From Candidatus Flexifilum affinis (GTDB lineage Bacteria > Chloroflexota > Anaerolineae > Aggregatilineales > Phototrophicaceae): a stretch of 64,000 nt of DNA. The position numbers were made by a program, and so were the translations under genes. The notes below the pieces were generated by a model. It saw only the letters and a list, made by a program, of their open reading frames with translations. It did not search any database and was not told the origin of the DNA. Below are positions 7,948-17,391 of this stretch, piece by piece. Position 1 is the first letter of the stretch. The number at the start of each line of letters is the position of its first letter. Location of the stretch: the NCBI GenBank assembly GCA_016713325.1, contig JADJPJ010000002.1, positions 1-64,000 on the forward strand. The letters run 5' to 3'.

Positions 7948-8843
7948 TGGCCCAGGCGCAGACTTCCGCCGCCGGCATGGGCGCGCACGATGAAGCGGGC
8001 AAGGGGGCGCAGGCGCGGGCGCGCGGTCCCCTGGTCACGTTTTCGCTGCAAGTGCTGATGCTCGTCGCCGTGCTGGTGGCCATGATCCCCGGCATCTTCA
8101 TGATCATGACCTCGCTCAAGACCAACACGCAGTACGGCATCGACAAGCTTGGCCTGCCCGCGCCGATCACCAGTGAGAATTTCCAGACCGTGCTGACCCA
8201 GCATCCCTTCCCGGTGTGGATGCTCAATTCGGCGCTCCTCTCCGGCGGGGCGGTGCTGGTCACGAGCGCGGTCTCGGTTCTGGCGGCCTACGCCATCGCC
8301 CGCATGAACTTCGTCGGCCGCGAACTGCTGCTGGGCATCTCGACTTCGATGATGGCCGTCCCGCCGGTGGTGATGGTTGTGCCGCTATTCGTGCTGTTCG
8401 CGCAGATCGATCTGGTCGGCACTCTGCACGGGGTGATCCTGATCTACGCCGGGCTGCTCACGCCGTTTTCGGTCTTCCTGCTGGTGACGTTCTTCCGCAC
8501 CATCCCGACCGAGCTGATCGAGTCGGCGCTGATCGACGGCGCCAGCCCCCTGGGCGTGCTGATCCGCATCATCCTGCCGCTGTCTGGCGCGCCGCTGGTC
8601 ACCCTGTTTGTCGTCAATCTGCTCTACGTGTGGAATGATCTGCTGATCGCGCTGCTCTTCCTTCCCGACGAAAAGCTGCGCACGCTCATGGTCGGCATCA
8701 GCGTCTTCCAGGGGCGCTACCTGCAAGATATTCCCTTGAGCATGGCCGGCATGACCCTGGCCAGCCTGCCGATGATCCTGATCTATATTGTGTTTCAGCG
8801 TTACTTCATTCGCGGCCTCGTCGCGGGCGCCGTGAAAGGTTAA
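7947..8843 (+). CDS. ABC sugar transporter permease, MalG/UgpE type
   Basis: This 298-residue permease has a charged cytoplasmic N-terminal extension (about 30 residues), then six membrane segments. The EAA motif is ELIESALIDGASPLGVLIRIILPL, typical of MalG-type subunits. The ATG at 7947 overlaps the stop of the partner permease, indicating translational coupling; the GTG at 7944 is a less likely start. Together with the binding protein at 4660 it makes a carbohydrate importer of the CUT1 class. Confidence 0.93.
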   Translation: MAQAQTSAAGMGAHDEAGKGAQARARGPLVTFSLQVLMLVAVLVAMIPGIFMIMTSLKTNTQYGIDKLGLPAPITSENFQTVLTQHPFPVWMLNSALLSGGAVLVTSAVSVLAAYAIARMNFVGRELLLGISTSMMAVPPVVMVVPLFVLFAQIDLVGTLHGVILIYAGLLTPFSVFLLVTFFRTIPTELIESALIDGASPLGVLIRIILPLSGAPLVTLFVVNLLYVWNDLLIALLFLPDEKLRTLMVGISVFQGRYLQDIPLSMAGMTLASLPMILIYIVFQRYFIRGLVAGAVKG

Positions 8844-8847
8844 GCGT

Positions 8848-9870
8848 ATGCCGACCAATTCATCCTGCCGCATCGTCACCGGGAGCGAAGCCGGGCACCC
8901 GGCCGTCACGCTGGAAAGCGACCTCCTGCGCGTCACCGTGCTGCCGGAAAAAGGCGCGGATATCTACCGCTTCATCTACAAGCCCAACGGCATCGACTTC
9001 CTGTGGAAAAATCCCGTCGGCCTGTACCCGCCCGGCTCGCCACCGCATGATGGCAGCGGCGACTTCGAGTTCCTGCACAACTACGAAGGCTGCTGGCAGG
9101 AGCTTTTCCCGAGCTGCAACGACCCCAGCACCTACAATGGCGCGGCGATCCCGTTCCATGGCGAAGTCGCCCATCTGCCGTGGCGCTATGACGTGCTGAC
9201 CGAGACGGCCGACGAGGTGGCCGTCCGCTTCACGGTTGAGACGCGCGCTACGACCTTCCGCCTGGAGCGGGTGATGCGGCTGCGGCGCGGCGAGACGCGG
9301 CTGATCCTGGACGAGACGGTGACCAACATCGGGGGCGCCGATCAGCATTTCGTGTGGGGCCACCACTGCGTTGTCGGCGGGCCGTGGTTCGAGGCCGGCT
9401 GCCGCCTGGACCTGGGGGCGGGGACGATCACCACCGTTCCCGTTGCCTACGAAGCCGAGACGGCGCGGCTGGCGCCGGGGCAGCGCGTGCCGTTTCCGCT
9501 TGCCCGCCTGGCCGAGTCCTGGGGCAGCGGCACGGTCGATCTGAGTGTCATCCCCGGCGTGGAAATTCACAGCCACGACGATGTCTACCTGACCGATCTG
9601 CGCGAGGGCTATGCCTGGGTGACCAACCCGCGTCTCAAGCTGGGCTTCAGCCTGCACTGGGACGCCTCGATCTTCAAGTGGATCATCAGTTGGCAGCCCT
9701 ACGGCGGCGCCGAGGCCCTTCCGTTCAAGGGCATGCCCTACGCCGTCGGCATTGAACCCTGGATCAGCAGCAAGGCCCTGGGCGAGGCCGTCGCGGCGGG
9801 CGAAGCGCTGCTGCTGGCGCCGGGGGCCTCCATGAGCACGACGCTCGAAGCGCGCATTACTGTCGGATAA
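8848..9870 (+). CDS. DUF4432/aldose 1-epimerase-like protein
   Basis: This 340-residue protein has the galactose-mutarotase-like beta-sandwich pattern. VTVLPEKGADIYRFIYKPNGIDFLWKNP matches the N-terminal strand region of aldose epimerases, NYEGCWQELFPSCN and IPFHGEVAHLPW contain the conserved substrate-site His region, and WGHHCVVGGPW holds a further His pair. It is probably cytoplasmic and acts on the anomeric or ring form of the imported sugar. It starts 5 bp after the permease gene. Sequence alone does not separate a true mutarotase from the DUF4432 group. Confidence 0.8.
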   Translation: MPTNSSCRIVTGSEAGHPAVTLESDLLRVTVLPEKGADIYRFIYKPNGIDFLWKNPVGLYPPGSPPHDGSGDFEFLHNYEGCWQELFPSCNDPSTYNGAAIPFHGEVAHLPWRYDVLTETADEVAVRFTVETRATTFRLERVMRLRRGETRLILDETVTNIGGADQHFVWGHHCVVGGPWFEAGCRLDLGAGTITTVPVAYEAETARLAPGQRVPFPLARLAESWGSGTVDLSVIPGVEIHSHDDVYLTDLREGYAWVTNPRLKLGFSLHWDASIFKWIISWQPYGGAEALPFKGMPYAVGIEPWISSKALGEAVAAGEALLLAPGASMSTTLEARITVG

Positions 9871-9882
9871 AGGACAAATCGA

Positions 9883-10656
9883 ATGGGACTACTGGATGGG
9901 CAGACTGCCATCGTGACCGGGGCCGGACAGGGCCTGGGACGCGCCATCTCGCTGGAGTTCGCGAGAGAAGGCGCGTCCGTGGCGCTGCTGGAGCGCAACC
10001 CGGAGACGGTGCAGGCGGTGCAGCAGGAGATCGCGGCGGCGGGAGGCGAGGCGCGGGCCTTCGCGCTCGACATCAGCGACTATGAGACCTACGCGCGGGT
10101 GGTCGAGGATGTGATCGCCTGGCGCGGGCAGATCGACGCGCTGGTCAACAACGCGGCGGTGGCCTACTACGGCACAATTCTCAACGACACATTGGATGCC
10201 TGGCGCAAGCAGATCACGATCAACCTGGAAGCGGTCTATATGGGGTCGAAGCTGGTCGCGCCGCACATGGTCAAACGCCAGTACGGCCGGATCATCAGCA
10301 TCGCCTCGATCCAGGGCTTCGCGTCCAGCGGCGACGCCGGCCCCTACAACGCGGCCAAGGGTGGCATCATCGCCTACACCAAATCGATGGCCGTCGAACT
10401 AGGCCAATACAACATCCTGGTCAATGCGGTGGCACCGGGTTTTATGCGCACCCCGATGTCGTTCGTCAATGGCGTGGACGAGACGACCACCCCCGACTTC
10501 ATCGAGTGGTACGTCAACCGGGGCAAGGTCCCGCTGCGCCGCACCGGACTGCCGGAAGATGTCTCCGGCACCGTGGTCTTTCTGGCCTCCAGCTACTGCC
10601 GTTACATGACCGGCCAACTCCTGGTCGTGGACGGCGGCCTGATGAGCACCTTCTAG
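9883..10656 (+). CDS. SDR-family oxidoreductase
   Basis: This 257-residue classical SDR has TGAGQGLG for cofactor binding, NNAAV, SIASIQG and the catalytic YNAAK. The residue after the second strand is Glu in LLERNP, which favours NAD over NADP. AAAGGA about 9 bases upstream supports the ATG at 9883. It is the first of three consecutive SDR genes spaced by about 12 bp. It probably carries out a dehydrogenase step on the sugar or sugar acid handled by this operon. Confidence 0.9.
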   Translation: MGLLDGQTAIVTGAGQGLGRAISLEFAREGASVALLERNPETVQAVQQEIAAAGGEARAFALDISDYETYARVVEDVIAWRGQIDALVNNAAVAYYGTILNDTLDAWRKQITINLEAVYMGSKLVAPHMVKRQYGRIISIASIQGFASSGDAGPYNAAKGGIIAYTKSMAVELGQYNILVNAVAPGFMRTPMSFVNGVDETTTPDFIEWYVNRGKVPLRRTGLPEDVSGTVVFLASSYCRYMTGQLLVVDGGLMSTF

Positions 10657-10668
10657 GACAATCAAACC

Positions 10669-11439
10669 ATGGGTGAACTCGACGGACGTATTGCCATCAT
10701 CACCGGGGCCGGCCGCGGCATCGGCTTCGGAATCGCGCAGCGGCTGGGGCGGGCAGGGGCCATTCCGGTCATCGCCGAATTCAACGCCGCGCTCGGGCAG
10801 GATGCGGTCGGCAAGCTGGCCGAGGCGGGCATACCCGCGCACTTCGTGCCGGTCAATGTGGCCCAGCCGGCCAGCGTGGACGCCATGGTCGTGGCTGTCC
10901 AGGAACAGCACGGGCGCATCGACATTCTGGTGAACAATGCCGGTCTTGCCCAGATTGCGCCGACGGAAACGATGGCGCTGGACGACTGGACCAGGCAGGT
11001 CGACGTGATGTACAACGGCGTCTTCCTGTGCACCCAGGCGGCTGGCCGGGTCATGCTGGCGCAGGGCAAGGGCGTCATCCTCAACATCAGCTCGATTGGC
11101 GGGCTGGGCGCCTGGCCAATGCGTCAGGCCTACAACAGCGCCAAGGCCGCTGTGATCAGCCTGACCGAGAATATCGGCGCGGAGTGGGCGCGGCGTGGCG
11201 TTCGCGTGGTGTCGATCGCGCCCGGCGTGACGCGCACCGCCATCCTGCAGCAGATGGTCGACGAGGGCATCGCCACGCTGGAGAAGTACAACCGCCGCGC
11301 GCCGATGGGCCGTGTCGGAGAAGTCGAGGAGATCGCCTCCGTCGCCCAATTCCTGGTCAGCGACCGCGCCAGCTACATCACCGCCACGACCGTCACGGTC
11401 GATGGCGGGTGGACGGCGTGGGGCAACCTGCCATTGTAA
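10669..11439 (+). CDS. SDR-family oxidoreductase
   Basis: A 256-residue classical SDR with TGAGRGIG, NNAGL, ISSIGG and the catalytic YNSAK, ending in the usual TVTVDGGW motif. It is preceded by AGGA and lies 12 bp after the previous SDR. It resembles its neighbours in motifs but the aligned segments differ enough that the set is not a recent tandem duplication. Substrate cannot be assigned. Confidence 0.9.
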   Translation: MGELDGRIAIITGAGRGIGFGIAQRLGRAGAIPVIAEFNAALGQDAVGKLAEAGIPAHFVPVNVAQPASVDAMVVAVQEQHGRIDILVNNAGLAQIAPTETMALDDWTRQVDVMYNGVFLCTQAAGRVMLAQGKGVILNISSIGGLGAWPMRQAYNSAKAAVISLTENIGAEWARRGVRVVSIAPGVTRTAILQQMVDEGIATLEKYNRRAPMGRVGEVEEIASVAQFLVSDRASYITATTVTVDGGWTAWGNLPL

Positions 11440-11449
11440 GGACCGAACC

Positions 11450-12217
11450 ATGAACTATGCAGATCAGGTGGTCGCCATCACCGGCGCGGCGCGCGGCATT
11501 GGCTATGCGCTGGCGGAACGCTACGCCGCCGAAGGGGCGAAGGTCGTCCTCCTGGACGTCAACGCCGAAGTGGGCGCGCAGTCGGCCGCCCGGCTGAACG
11601 CCACGTTCTACCCGCTCGACGTGCGCGACGCCGGCGCCGTGGAAGGCGTCGTCAACGCCATCGACGCGCAGTTTGGGCGTATCGACGTCTGGATCAACAA
11701 CGCCGGCGTCGCGCACAAGGGGCTGGCCGTTGATCTCTCGGCCGACGATTGGGATATCGACATTGGCGTCATGCTGTCCGGTGCATTCTACTGCGCCCGT
11801 TCGGTTGGCAAGGTAATGATCCGCCAGCAGCGCGGCAACATGATCAACGTCGCCTCGGTCAACGGCCTGTTCGCGCAGAAGGCCCGCGCGCCGTATTGCA
11901 GCGCCAAGGCCGGCCTGATCATGCTGACCAAGGTGTTGGCCTCGGAGTGGGCAGAGCACGGCATCCGCGTCAACGCCATCGCGCCGGGGGTGGTCATGAC
12001 CGACCTGGTGCAGCAGGGCATCGATCAGGGCATTGTCACCGAGCAGGCCTATCTGAGCCGCATCCCGATGGGCCGCCTGGGAGAACTGGGCGAGATCGTC
12101 GAGGCCGTTCTGTTCCTCAGCGGCGACGAGTCAACCTTCATGACCGGCGACGTGCTGCGCGTCGACGGCGGCTGGACATCCTATCACCTGTTCTACCCGT
12201 ATGAGTCAGCGTTTTGA
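11450..12217 (+). CDS. SDR-family oxidoreductase
   Basis: A 255-residue classical SDR with TGAARGIG, an Asp after strand two (LLDVNAE) that favours NAD, NNAGV, VASVNG and YCSAK. The ATG at 11450 has AAGGA 6-10 bases upstream and is used in place of upstream in-frame codons that lie inside the previous gene. It is the third of three adjacent SDRs and the fourth intact one in the locus. Such stacking is usual for pathways that oxidise several positions of a sugar or interconvert keto sugars. Confidence 0.9.
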   Translation: MNYADQVVAITGAARGIGYALAERYAAEGAKVVLLDVNAEVGAQSAARLNATFYPLDVRDAGAVEGVVNAIDAQFGRIDVWINNAGVAHKGLAVDLSADDWDIDIGVMLSGAFYCARSVGKVMIRQQRGNMINVASVNGLFAQKARAPYCSAKAGLIMLTKVLASEWAEHGIRVNAIAPGVVMTDLVQQGIDQGIVTEQAYLSRIPMGRLGELGEIVEAVLFLSGDESTFMTGDVLRVDGGWTSYHLFYPYESAF

Positions 12218-12245
12218 CGACAACGGCATTCTGACGGAGGCGATC

Positions 12246-13103
12246 ATGAGCGAAGAGACACCTCGTTCCATCAGCACCCTATCGGTCCTCGCGCCGGGCC
12301 TGGATCACCCCGAAGGCGTGGCCTGGGGACCGGATGGCAAGGTCTATGCCGGCGGCGAGGCCGGGCAGGTCTACCGCATCGACCTGGGCAGTGGTGCGTT
12401 TGAGGCCTTTGGCAACAGCGGCGGCTTCCTCCTGGGGCTGGCCCACGACTCCGCGGCCAACGTCTACGCCTGCGACATGGGCCGCAAGGAAGTCATCCGC
12501 GTGACGCCCGGCGGCGAGGTAACGCGCTACGCCGCCAGCACCGCCGACCAGGATATGCGTGTGCCGAACTATCTGGTCTTCGACGCGCAGGGCAACCTGT
12601 ACGTCTCGGACAGCGGCGAATGGGGCAAGCGCGACGGCTTCATCTGGAAGATCGCCCCTGGCGGCGCCGGCGTGGTCTGGGACCGGCAGGCGAACGGCTT
12701 CACCAACGGCATGTGCATGGGACCGGACGGACGATCGCTGTACGTGGTCGAATCCTGCCCGCCGCTGATCTCTCGCATCCCGATCAACGACGACGGTACG
12801 GCGGGAACGCGCGAGGTCGTGGTCGAACTGCCGCGCAACGTCCCGGACGGCGTGGCCTTCGACAGCCAGGGACGGCTGTACATCTCGCTGTACAACCCGA
12901 ACATCATCTACGTTTACGACAAGGGCAAGCTGACGACGCTGTACGACGACTGGGAGCAGTTGATCCTGGTCGCGCCGACCAACATCGCCTTCGGCGGGGC
13001 CGACATGAAAACCCTGTTGATCGCCAACCTGTGCGGCTGGAGTCTGGCGACCGCGCCGGTGGAGACGCCCGGCCTGCGCGTGAACTACCCGACTCTTGGC
13101 TAG
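12246..13103 (+). CDS. SMP-30/gluconolactonase-like beta-propeller protein
   Basis: This protein of about 285 residues has repeated propeller blades of the SMP-30/gluconolactonase/LRE type: GLDHPEGVAWGPDGKVYAGG, VPNYLVFDAQGNLYVSDSG, GFTNGMCMGPDGRSLYVVES and VPDGVAFDSQGRLYISL. Asn and Asp residues at the blade tips match the metal site of lactonases. GGAGG at 12236-12240 makes ATG 12246 the better start; the earlier ATG at 12201 overlaps the SDR gene. A lactonase that opens the product of the upstream dehydrogenases is the natural reading, and it remains an inference. Confidence 0.85.
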   Translation: MSEETPRSISTLSVLAPGLDHPEGVAWGPDGKVYAGGEAGQVYRIDLGSGAFEAFGNSGGFLLGLAHDSAANVYACDMGRKEVIRVTPGGEVTRYAASTADQDMRVPNYLVFDAQGNLYVSDSGEWGKRDGFIWKIAPGGAGVVWDRQANGFTNGMCMGPDGRSLYVVESCPPLISRIPINDDGTAGTREVVVELPRNVPDGVAFDSQGRLYISLYNPNIIYVYDKGKLTTLYDDWEQLILVAPTNIAFGGADMKTLLIANLCGWSLATAPVETPGLRVNYPTLG

Positions 13104-13130
13104 CAACGTCTCTTTCTGGAAGGAGTTCTG

Positions 13131-13589
13131 ATGGGCATTATCGGCGCGCACCACACCAGCTACACCGTCGCGGACACGGAACGCTCGATCCGCTTCTACC
13201 GCGATCTGCTCGGTTTCGAGCTGATCGTCGACCGCCCCGAGGTAACACTCGAATACTTCCGCACCATCATCGGCTTTCCCGACGGCGTGGTGCACAACGC
13301 CGTGCTGCGCATCCCCGGCACGGCGCACCTGCTGGAGCTAAACGGCTACAAGCACCCGCGCGGCACACCGCAGGACCTGACGCCGAACAACCCCGGCAGC
13401 GGCCACATCTGCTACTTTGTGGACGACCTGCAGGCCTTCTACGAAAAGCTTAAGGCGGCGGGCGTGGAATTCATCAGCACGCCCACCTACCTCGACCAGG
13501 GGCCGAATGTCGGCGGGTGGGCGCTGTACATGAAAGACCCGGACGGCATCGTCATCGAGTTGCTTCAGCCGGCGAACAAGCCGAGCTAA
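13131..13589 (+). CDS. VOC/glyoxalase-family protein
   Basis: A 152-residue protein with the two beta-alpha-beta-beta-beta units of the vicinal oxygen chelate fold. GIIGAHHTSYTVADTERSIRFYRDLLGF opens the first unit with its metal His, and GSGHICYFVDDLQAFYEKL opens the second; DPDGIVIELLQP supplies the final Glu ligand. GGAGT precedes the ATG. Members include lyases, dioxygenases, isomerases and epimerases, so the reaction is open. It is the last gene of the catabolic operon and is convergent with the next gene. Confidence 0.9.
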   Translation: MGIIGAHHTSYTVADTERSIRFYRDLLGFELIVDRPEVTLEYFRTIIGFPDGVVHNAVLRIPGTAHLLELNGYKHPRGTPQDLTPNNPGSGHICYFVDDLQAFYEKLKAAGVEFISTPTYLDQGPNVGGWALYMKDPDGIVIELLQPANKPS

Positions 13590-13629
13590 TCGCCCGCGTT
13601 ACGATGGGCCGGCAGAGCCGCTCTTGCGC

Positions 13630-16305
13630 TCAGCGGATGCTCCCCGTCGGCGCGTCATAGAGGGTGGTCGCTGTGCCGTCGGCGGCGCGCGTCACGACCT
13701 CCAGCGTCGTGTTGTCGATGAAGCGGATGGAAAGCACGGCATTGGCCCCGACACCATAGGTGGCGATTGGCTGGCGCTCGCTGAGCTCCGCGGGAAGGTT
13801 GGCGAGATCCCACACCCGGACGGCCGAGCGTGAGATCACAAGATACCGTCCATCCGGGCTGATCAGCGCGCCGCCTGAGCCTTCCTGTGGAATGACGGCA
13901 TGCTGCAGCGTATTGAGATTCCATGCGCTCATCGTCGAGTCGCCGTACACAAACACCCAGGCACCGTCCTCCGAGACAGAATAGGGACAGCCTCTTCGCC
14001 CGGACATGGATTCAATGTAGCACCCGCCACGATGATCGTCACGCGCCGGAAAGCGCAGACGCTCGCTGCCGGTGATCATGTCGATGGCGAAGACCTCGCC
14101 GAAGCCGGCGATCAGGACGAGACCGCGGGAGTAGTCCCAGTAGGTGTACAGCCCTGTCGGCAGATACCCATCGGCCGTGTCCTGGAAGCGGACCGGCACG
14201 ACAGTCCGCGCCACGTTATCGATCAGGAAGTAGCCTTCCTCCGCCAGGATGAAGCCGCGCGAGCCGTCGGGACTCCACGATACCGCACTGTAGCCCGATT
14301 TCGAGTGGTGGTAGTACCCCTGGGTAGCCAGTCGCTCTCCCGTCGCGACGTCCCAAAAGATGAACTGATAACGAAGTCGAAAGCCGTTTTCCAGCTCCGG
14401 CGGCGGCTCTTCATAGGGCAGGGTCGTGTTGCGGGTGCTGACGCCAGCGTAGACGATGCGGCAGTCCGGCGAGAGCAGCAAAAGGTACACAGGATTCACA
14501 TCGGCCTCGATCACCCATTCGCGGTTTGTCGCGGTATCCTTCGCGATGATTTGTCGCGTATCACTCTGGTAGCGCAACGCGGTCGGGCACTGTGGCTGCG
14601 AAGCGTTTGCAGGCTGTCCTCTTCCGTTCATCCCGGCCAGCGCTTGGTAGGCCTGCATCTGCTGCTGATCCAGGTCGAGCACCACCGGAGCGCCGAACAC
14701 CTCTCCGGTGACGACGTTCAGGCGGCGCGAATCGTAATTGCTGGCTTCGAGTGTATCTCCGTTGACAAAGAAGAAGTGTGAATCGAAGAGATATCCGGGG
14801 TTCAGGTAGCGATTCGAATATCGAACTATCGGCTGCACGTTGTCGGTGAGGGCGTTCAGATCCCAGACGCGCAGTTCGCCTTCGACGCTCACCGCGAGAT
14901 AATGGTTGTCGGTGCTGATGGCGCTCGTCAGGTTGAAGGGAAGCGATTGGGCGACATTCCCCACCGCGAAGGTCGTCAGCGCTCCGGTGTCCCTCTGCCA
15001 TAGGTAGATGCGGCCATCGGCATTGGCTGCCAGCAGCCGGCTATCGTTCGAGGTGATGAAGTCGAGCGGCTCTGAAGCGCCAGGGACGGTATAGCGAACG
15101 ACCTCCGCCCCGGTATGCACATCGTAGCCGACGATCGAATGCGGCGATTGAACGGGGACGCCGAGCATCTGTTCGCGGCCGGCATCCCAGTAAACCCGCG
15201 TGAAACTGCGCCAGGCGCAGCCACGAGAAGATGAACAGGTTGCGTCCGGGACGATATCACTGCTTACCAGCGTTCGCGTATCAGTCTGCAAGTCCCAAAG
15301 GTAGGCGCCACTTCGCGTCTCGATCAGCACGTGTCGCTCGGCAGTGTCCCAGTACAGGCGATGCGGAAGATCGCGCGCATCGGGGAAGATGCCGACACGT
15401 CGCCCCTCCAGCACATCCCAGATGAGAGTATCGTAGGAATCTTCCTGCTCGGTTGACCCGAGCGCACCGGCGACGTAGCGGCAGTTGATTGAGGTACCCC
15501 TCAGACTAAGCCCGGTGGAGGGGAGTCCCGCCTCCAGCGTGACCACTGATTCCCCATTCGCGGCGTAACCTCCCCCAAGATAGGCGACGCCGCCGTCGCT
15601 CGCGTACAACAACCTCAGGCCGCCGATCCGCGCGCCACCTTCAGCGATGCGTGTTGGCTTACAGGTATAGCTTTCGCCGCCCAGAGTGATCGCGCCCGGT
15701 TCCGAGCGGGCCGTTGTGGTCATCGTGCCAGTCGCCAGGTCGATGATGGCTCGTCCGCCGACGGCGAGCGACGCGATCACGGCCTGACTTTCGGCATCCC
15801 ATTGCAGTCGGCGGAAATTGCGCACGGTGATAGGGTCGAATCCTGTGGCCAGAGGATACTGGATATTTGCGGGTACGTTCCAAAGAATGGCGCCGTTGCG
15901 CCCTTCGACCATCAGAAAACCACCCAGTCCCCAGGTGATTGGATGCGGAATGCCGTGGGCATCCGGTACTTCGCCGATGTAGCCAGGAGAGACCGTGTCA
16001 TAGACTGCGGTCGCCCATGAGGCGGGGCTCCCGGTGGCGACGGCCAGGTAGCGGCAGTCGGCGGACCAACCGCGAATTAAGGTATCGGCCAGGTCGATGC
16101 CGAGAACACTCACTTCTGTTCCGGACGTCCAGTCGACCAGGACGAGCCGCCGGTTCTGAGGTTCATAGCGCGGGAAGAGTGCAGGACGATAATGCGCGCC
16201 ATAGAGGTATTCACAGTTGTCGGGGATCTCGTCCCTAGCCCAGGCCGAGACAATAAAGGACGATAGCAGAATGGTTAGAAGAACAGAGGTCAGGCATTTA
16301 CGCAC
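13630..16305 (-). CDS. Secreted WD40-like beta-propeller protein
   Basis: A protein of about 891 residues with an N-terminal signal peptide (RKCLTSVLLTILLSSFIVSAWA). The rest is repeated WD40-like blades, for example DGRYLVISRSAVRVWDLANLP, NHYLAVSVEGELRVWDLNAL, SWSPDGSRGFILAEEG and WDYSRGLVLIAGFG. Many blades read as value, cell, label text of a quoted state (WDVATGERLATQG). GTG 16305 is chosen because GAGG lies 6 bases upstream and puts the signal peptide at the N terminus; a GTG at 16353 is the far end of the frame. No catalytic motif is seen. It is alone between two operons, and its role is unknown. Confidence 0.8.
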   Translation of the reverse strand: MRKCLTSVLLTILLSSFIVSAWARDEIPDNCEYLYGAHYRPALFPRYEPQNRRLVLVDWTSGTEVSVLGIDLADTLIRGWSADCRYLAVATGSPASWATAVYDTVSPGYIGEVPDAHGIPHPITWGLGGFLMVEGRNGAILWNVPANIQYPLATGFDPITVRNFRRLQWDAESQAVIASLAVGGRAIIDLATGTMTTTARSEPGAITLGGESYTCKPTRIAEGGARIGGLRLLYASDGGVAYLGGGYAANGESVVTLEAGLPSTGLSLRGTSINCRYVAGALGSTEQEDSYDTLIWDVLEGRRVGIFPDARDLPHRLYWDTAERHVLIETRSGAYLWDLQTDTRTLVSSDIVPDATCSSSRGCAWRSFTRVYWDAGREQMLGVPVQSPHSIVGYDVHTGAEVVRYTVPGASEPLDFITSNDSRLLAANADGRIYLWQRDTGALTTFAVGNVAQSLPFNLTSAISTDNHYLAVSVEGELRVWDLNALTDNVQPIVRYSNRYLNPGYLFDSHFFFVNGDTLEASNYDSRRLNVVTGEVFGAPVVLDLDQQQMQAYQALAGMNGRGQPANASQPQCPTALRYQSDTRQIIAKDTATNREWVIEADVNPVYLLLLSPDCRIVYAGVSTRNTTLPYEEPPPELENGFRLRYQFIFWDVATGERLATQGYYHHSKSGYSAVSWSPDGSRGFILAEEGYFLIDNVARTVVPVRFQDTADGYLPTGLYTYWDYSRGLVLIAGFGEVFAIDMITGSERLRFPARDDHRGGCYIESMSGRRGCPYSVSEDGAWVFVYGDSTMSAWNLNTLQHAVIPQEGSGGALISPDGRYLVISRSAVRVWDLANLPAELSERQPIATYGVGANAVLSIRFIDNTTLEVVTRAADGTATTLYDAPTGSIR

Positions 16306-16476
16306 GGCACACCTCGTCGAGCCAGAAACCCGACGCTGATTCTTACTCTGCACGTTATGCAGCGCAAACCGTTCACCCTCCGCTCAGGCACCGCCTGAGC
16401 GACGGAAAACAAACACGCCAGAGGTGGCCTTTGCCCTGGCGTGCTCTTGATTCGATCGGTGTTGACGGTATGCGCT

Positions 16477-17376
16477 TCAGCCGGCGAACATGTCGCCCTG
16501 ATCGCTGGGCGCAGCCGGCGCTTCGCCTGATCCGCCCAGCGCGTGCATGGCGCCGTGACAGTTGGTGCAGGCGGCCAGCGCCACTTCCATGGTGTGGCCC
16601 GTGTTCGCCGGGTAGCGGCCGTACACTTCCATCTCGGTCACGATGTGGCAGTCGGTGCAGGTGATCTCCGTCGCGGCATCGTGCAGATGAACGTTGTCCA
16701 TGTTCACCGGGCCGGGGTGACAATCGGTGCAGCCGCCTTCGACATGCATGTGCGGGTTGACGGTCGGCACTTCCTGTAAGTGGCAGCTTCCGCACAACTC
16801 GGTGGTGGTCGCCGTCGGGATGTCCCCGGTGTGCGAGAGGTGGCAGGTCTTGCAATCCACGGTGCGGGCGCCGTTGTGGGCGCTGGTCTGCCATTCCACG
16901 TAAGTCACTGCGTGATCCTGCCCGTGACATGTGCCGCACAGCGCCGCCGAAGGCTCCGTGCTCATTACGCCGTGGAAATCCAGACCGTCCTCTTCGCGCT
17001 CGGCCGGGTCCAGAATTTCATGGCAGGAGCCGCATCCGACGCCTTCGAAGGAACGTTCCGCCTCGATAGCCGGGCTGTGGCAGGTCAGACAGTCGTCGTC
17101 AAAGCGCGCCCGTTCCCAGATCGCCTGAAAACTGTCGGATTCATACCCCAGCGCATGCAGCGAGTCGGCCCATTCCTCGTAGATGTCGTCGTGGCAGCGC
17201 CGGCACTGACGCGGCGGCCGATCGGCGTAGTCGGTGTCCGACTGAGCGAGCAGGGTGGTCCCCTGGAACAGGAACAGCGCTGCGGTGAAAATCACCAGCA
17301 GCGCTGCAAGGCCGCAGCAGACGACCGACCTGTGGGCTGCGATGGCGTCGAGAAGGGTCGTGTTTCGCCGCTTCAT
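16477..17376 (-). CDS. Membrane-anchored nine-haem c-type cytochrome
   Basis: A 299-residue protein with an N-terminal membrane anchor or uncleaved signal (VVCCGLAALLVIFTAALFLF) and nine CxxCH motifs: CRRCH, CLTCH, CGSCH, CGTCH, CKTCH, CGSCH, CTDCH, CTDCH and CTNCH. Spacing resembles cytochrome c3/c554-type multihaem proteins. The protein faces the outside of the cytoplasmic membrane. It is the last gene of the DmsABC-type operon, 16 bp after the lipoprotein gene. The likely role is electron transfer between the DmsA-type enzyme or quinone pool and another partner, which is inferred from context. Confidence 0.88.
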   Translation of the reverse strand: MKRRNTTLLDAIAAHRSVVCCGLAALLVIFTAALFLFQGTTLLAQSDTDYADRPPRQCRRCHDDIYEEWADSLHALGYESDSFQAIWERARFDDDCLTCHSPAIEAERSFEGVGCGSCHEILDPAEREEDGLDFHGVMSTEPSAALCGTCHGQDHAVTYVEWQTSAHNGARTVDCKTCHLSHTGDIPTATTTELCGSCHLQEVPTVNPHMHVEGGCTDCHPGPVNMDNVHLHDAATEITCTDCHIVTEMEVYGRYPANTGHTMEVALAACTNCHGAMHALGGSGEAPAAPSDQGDMFAG

Positions 17377-17391
17377 TGGGTTCGGTTCAGC

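Noticed and set aside
9883..12217. Three adjacent SDR genes as a recent tandem duplication
   Set aside because: They share only family motifs; the intervening sequence differs greatly, so they are old paralogues or separately recruited genes.
16477..17211. CxxCH series in the cytochrome gene read as a DNA repeat array
   Set aside because: The units are protein haem motifs with varied nucleotide spacing, not direct DNA repeats; no CRISPR spacing is present.
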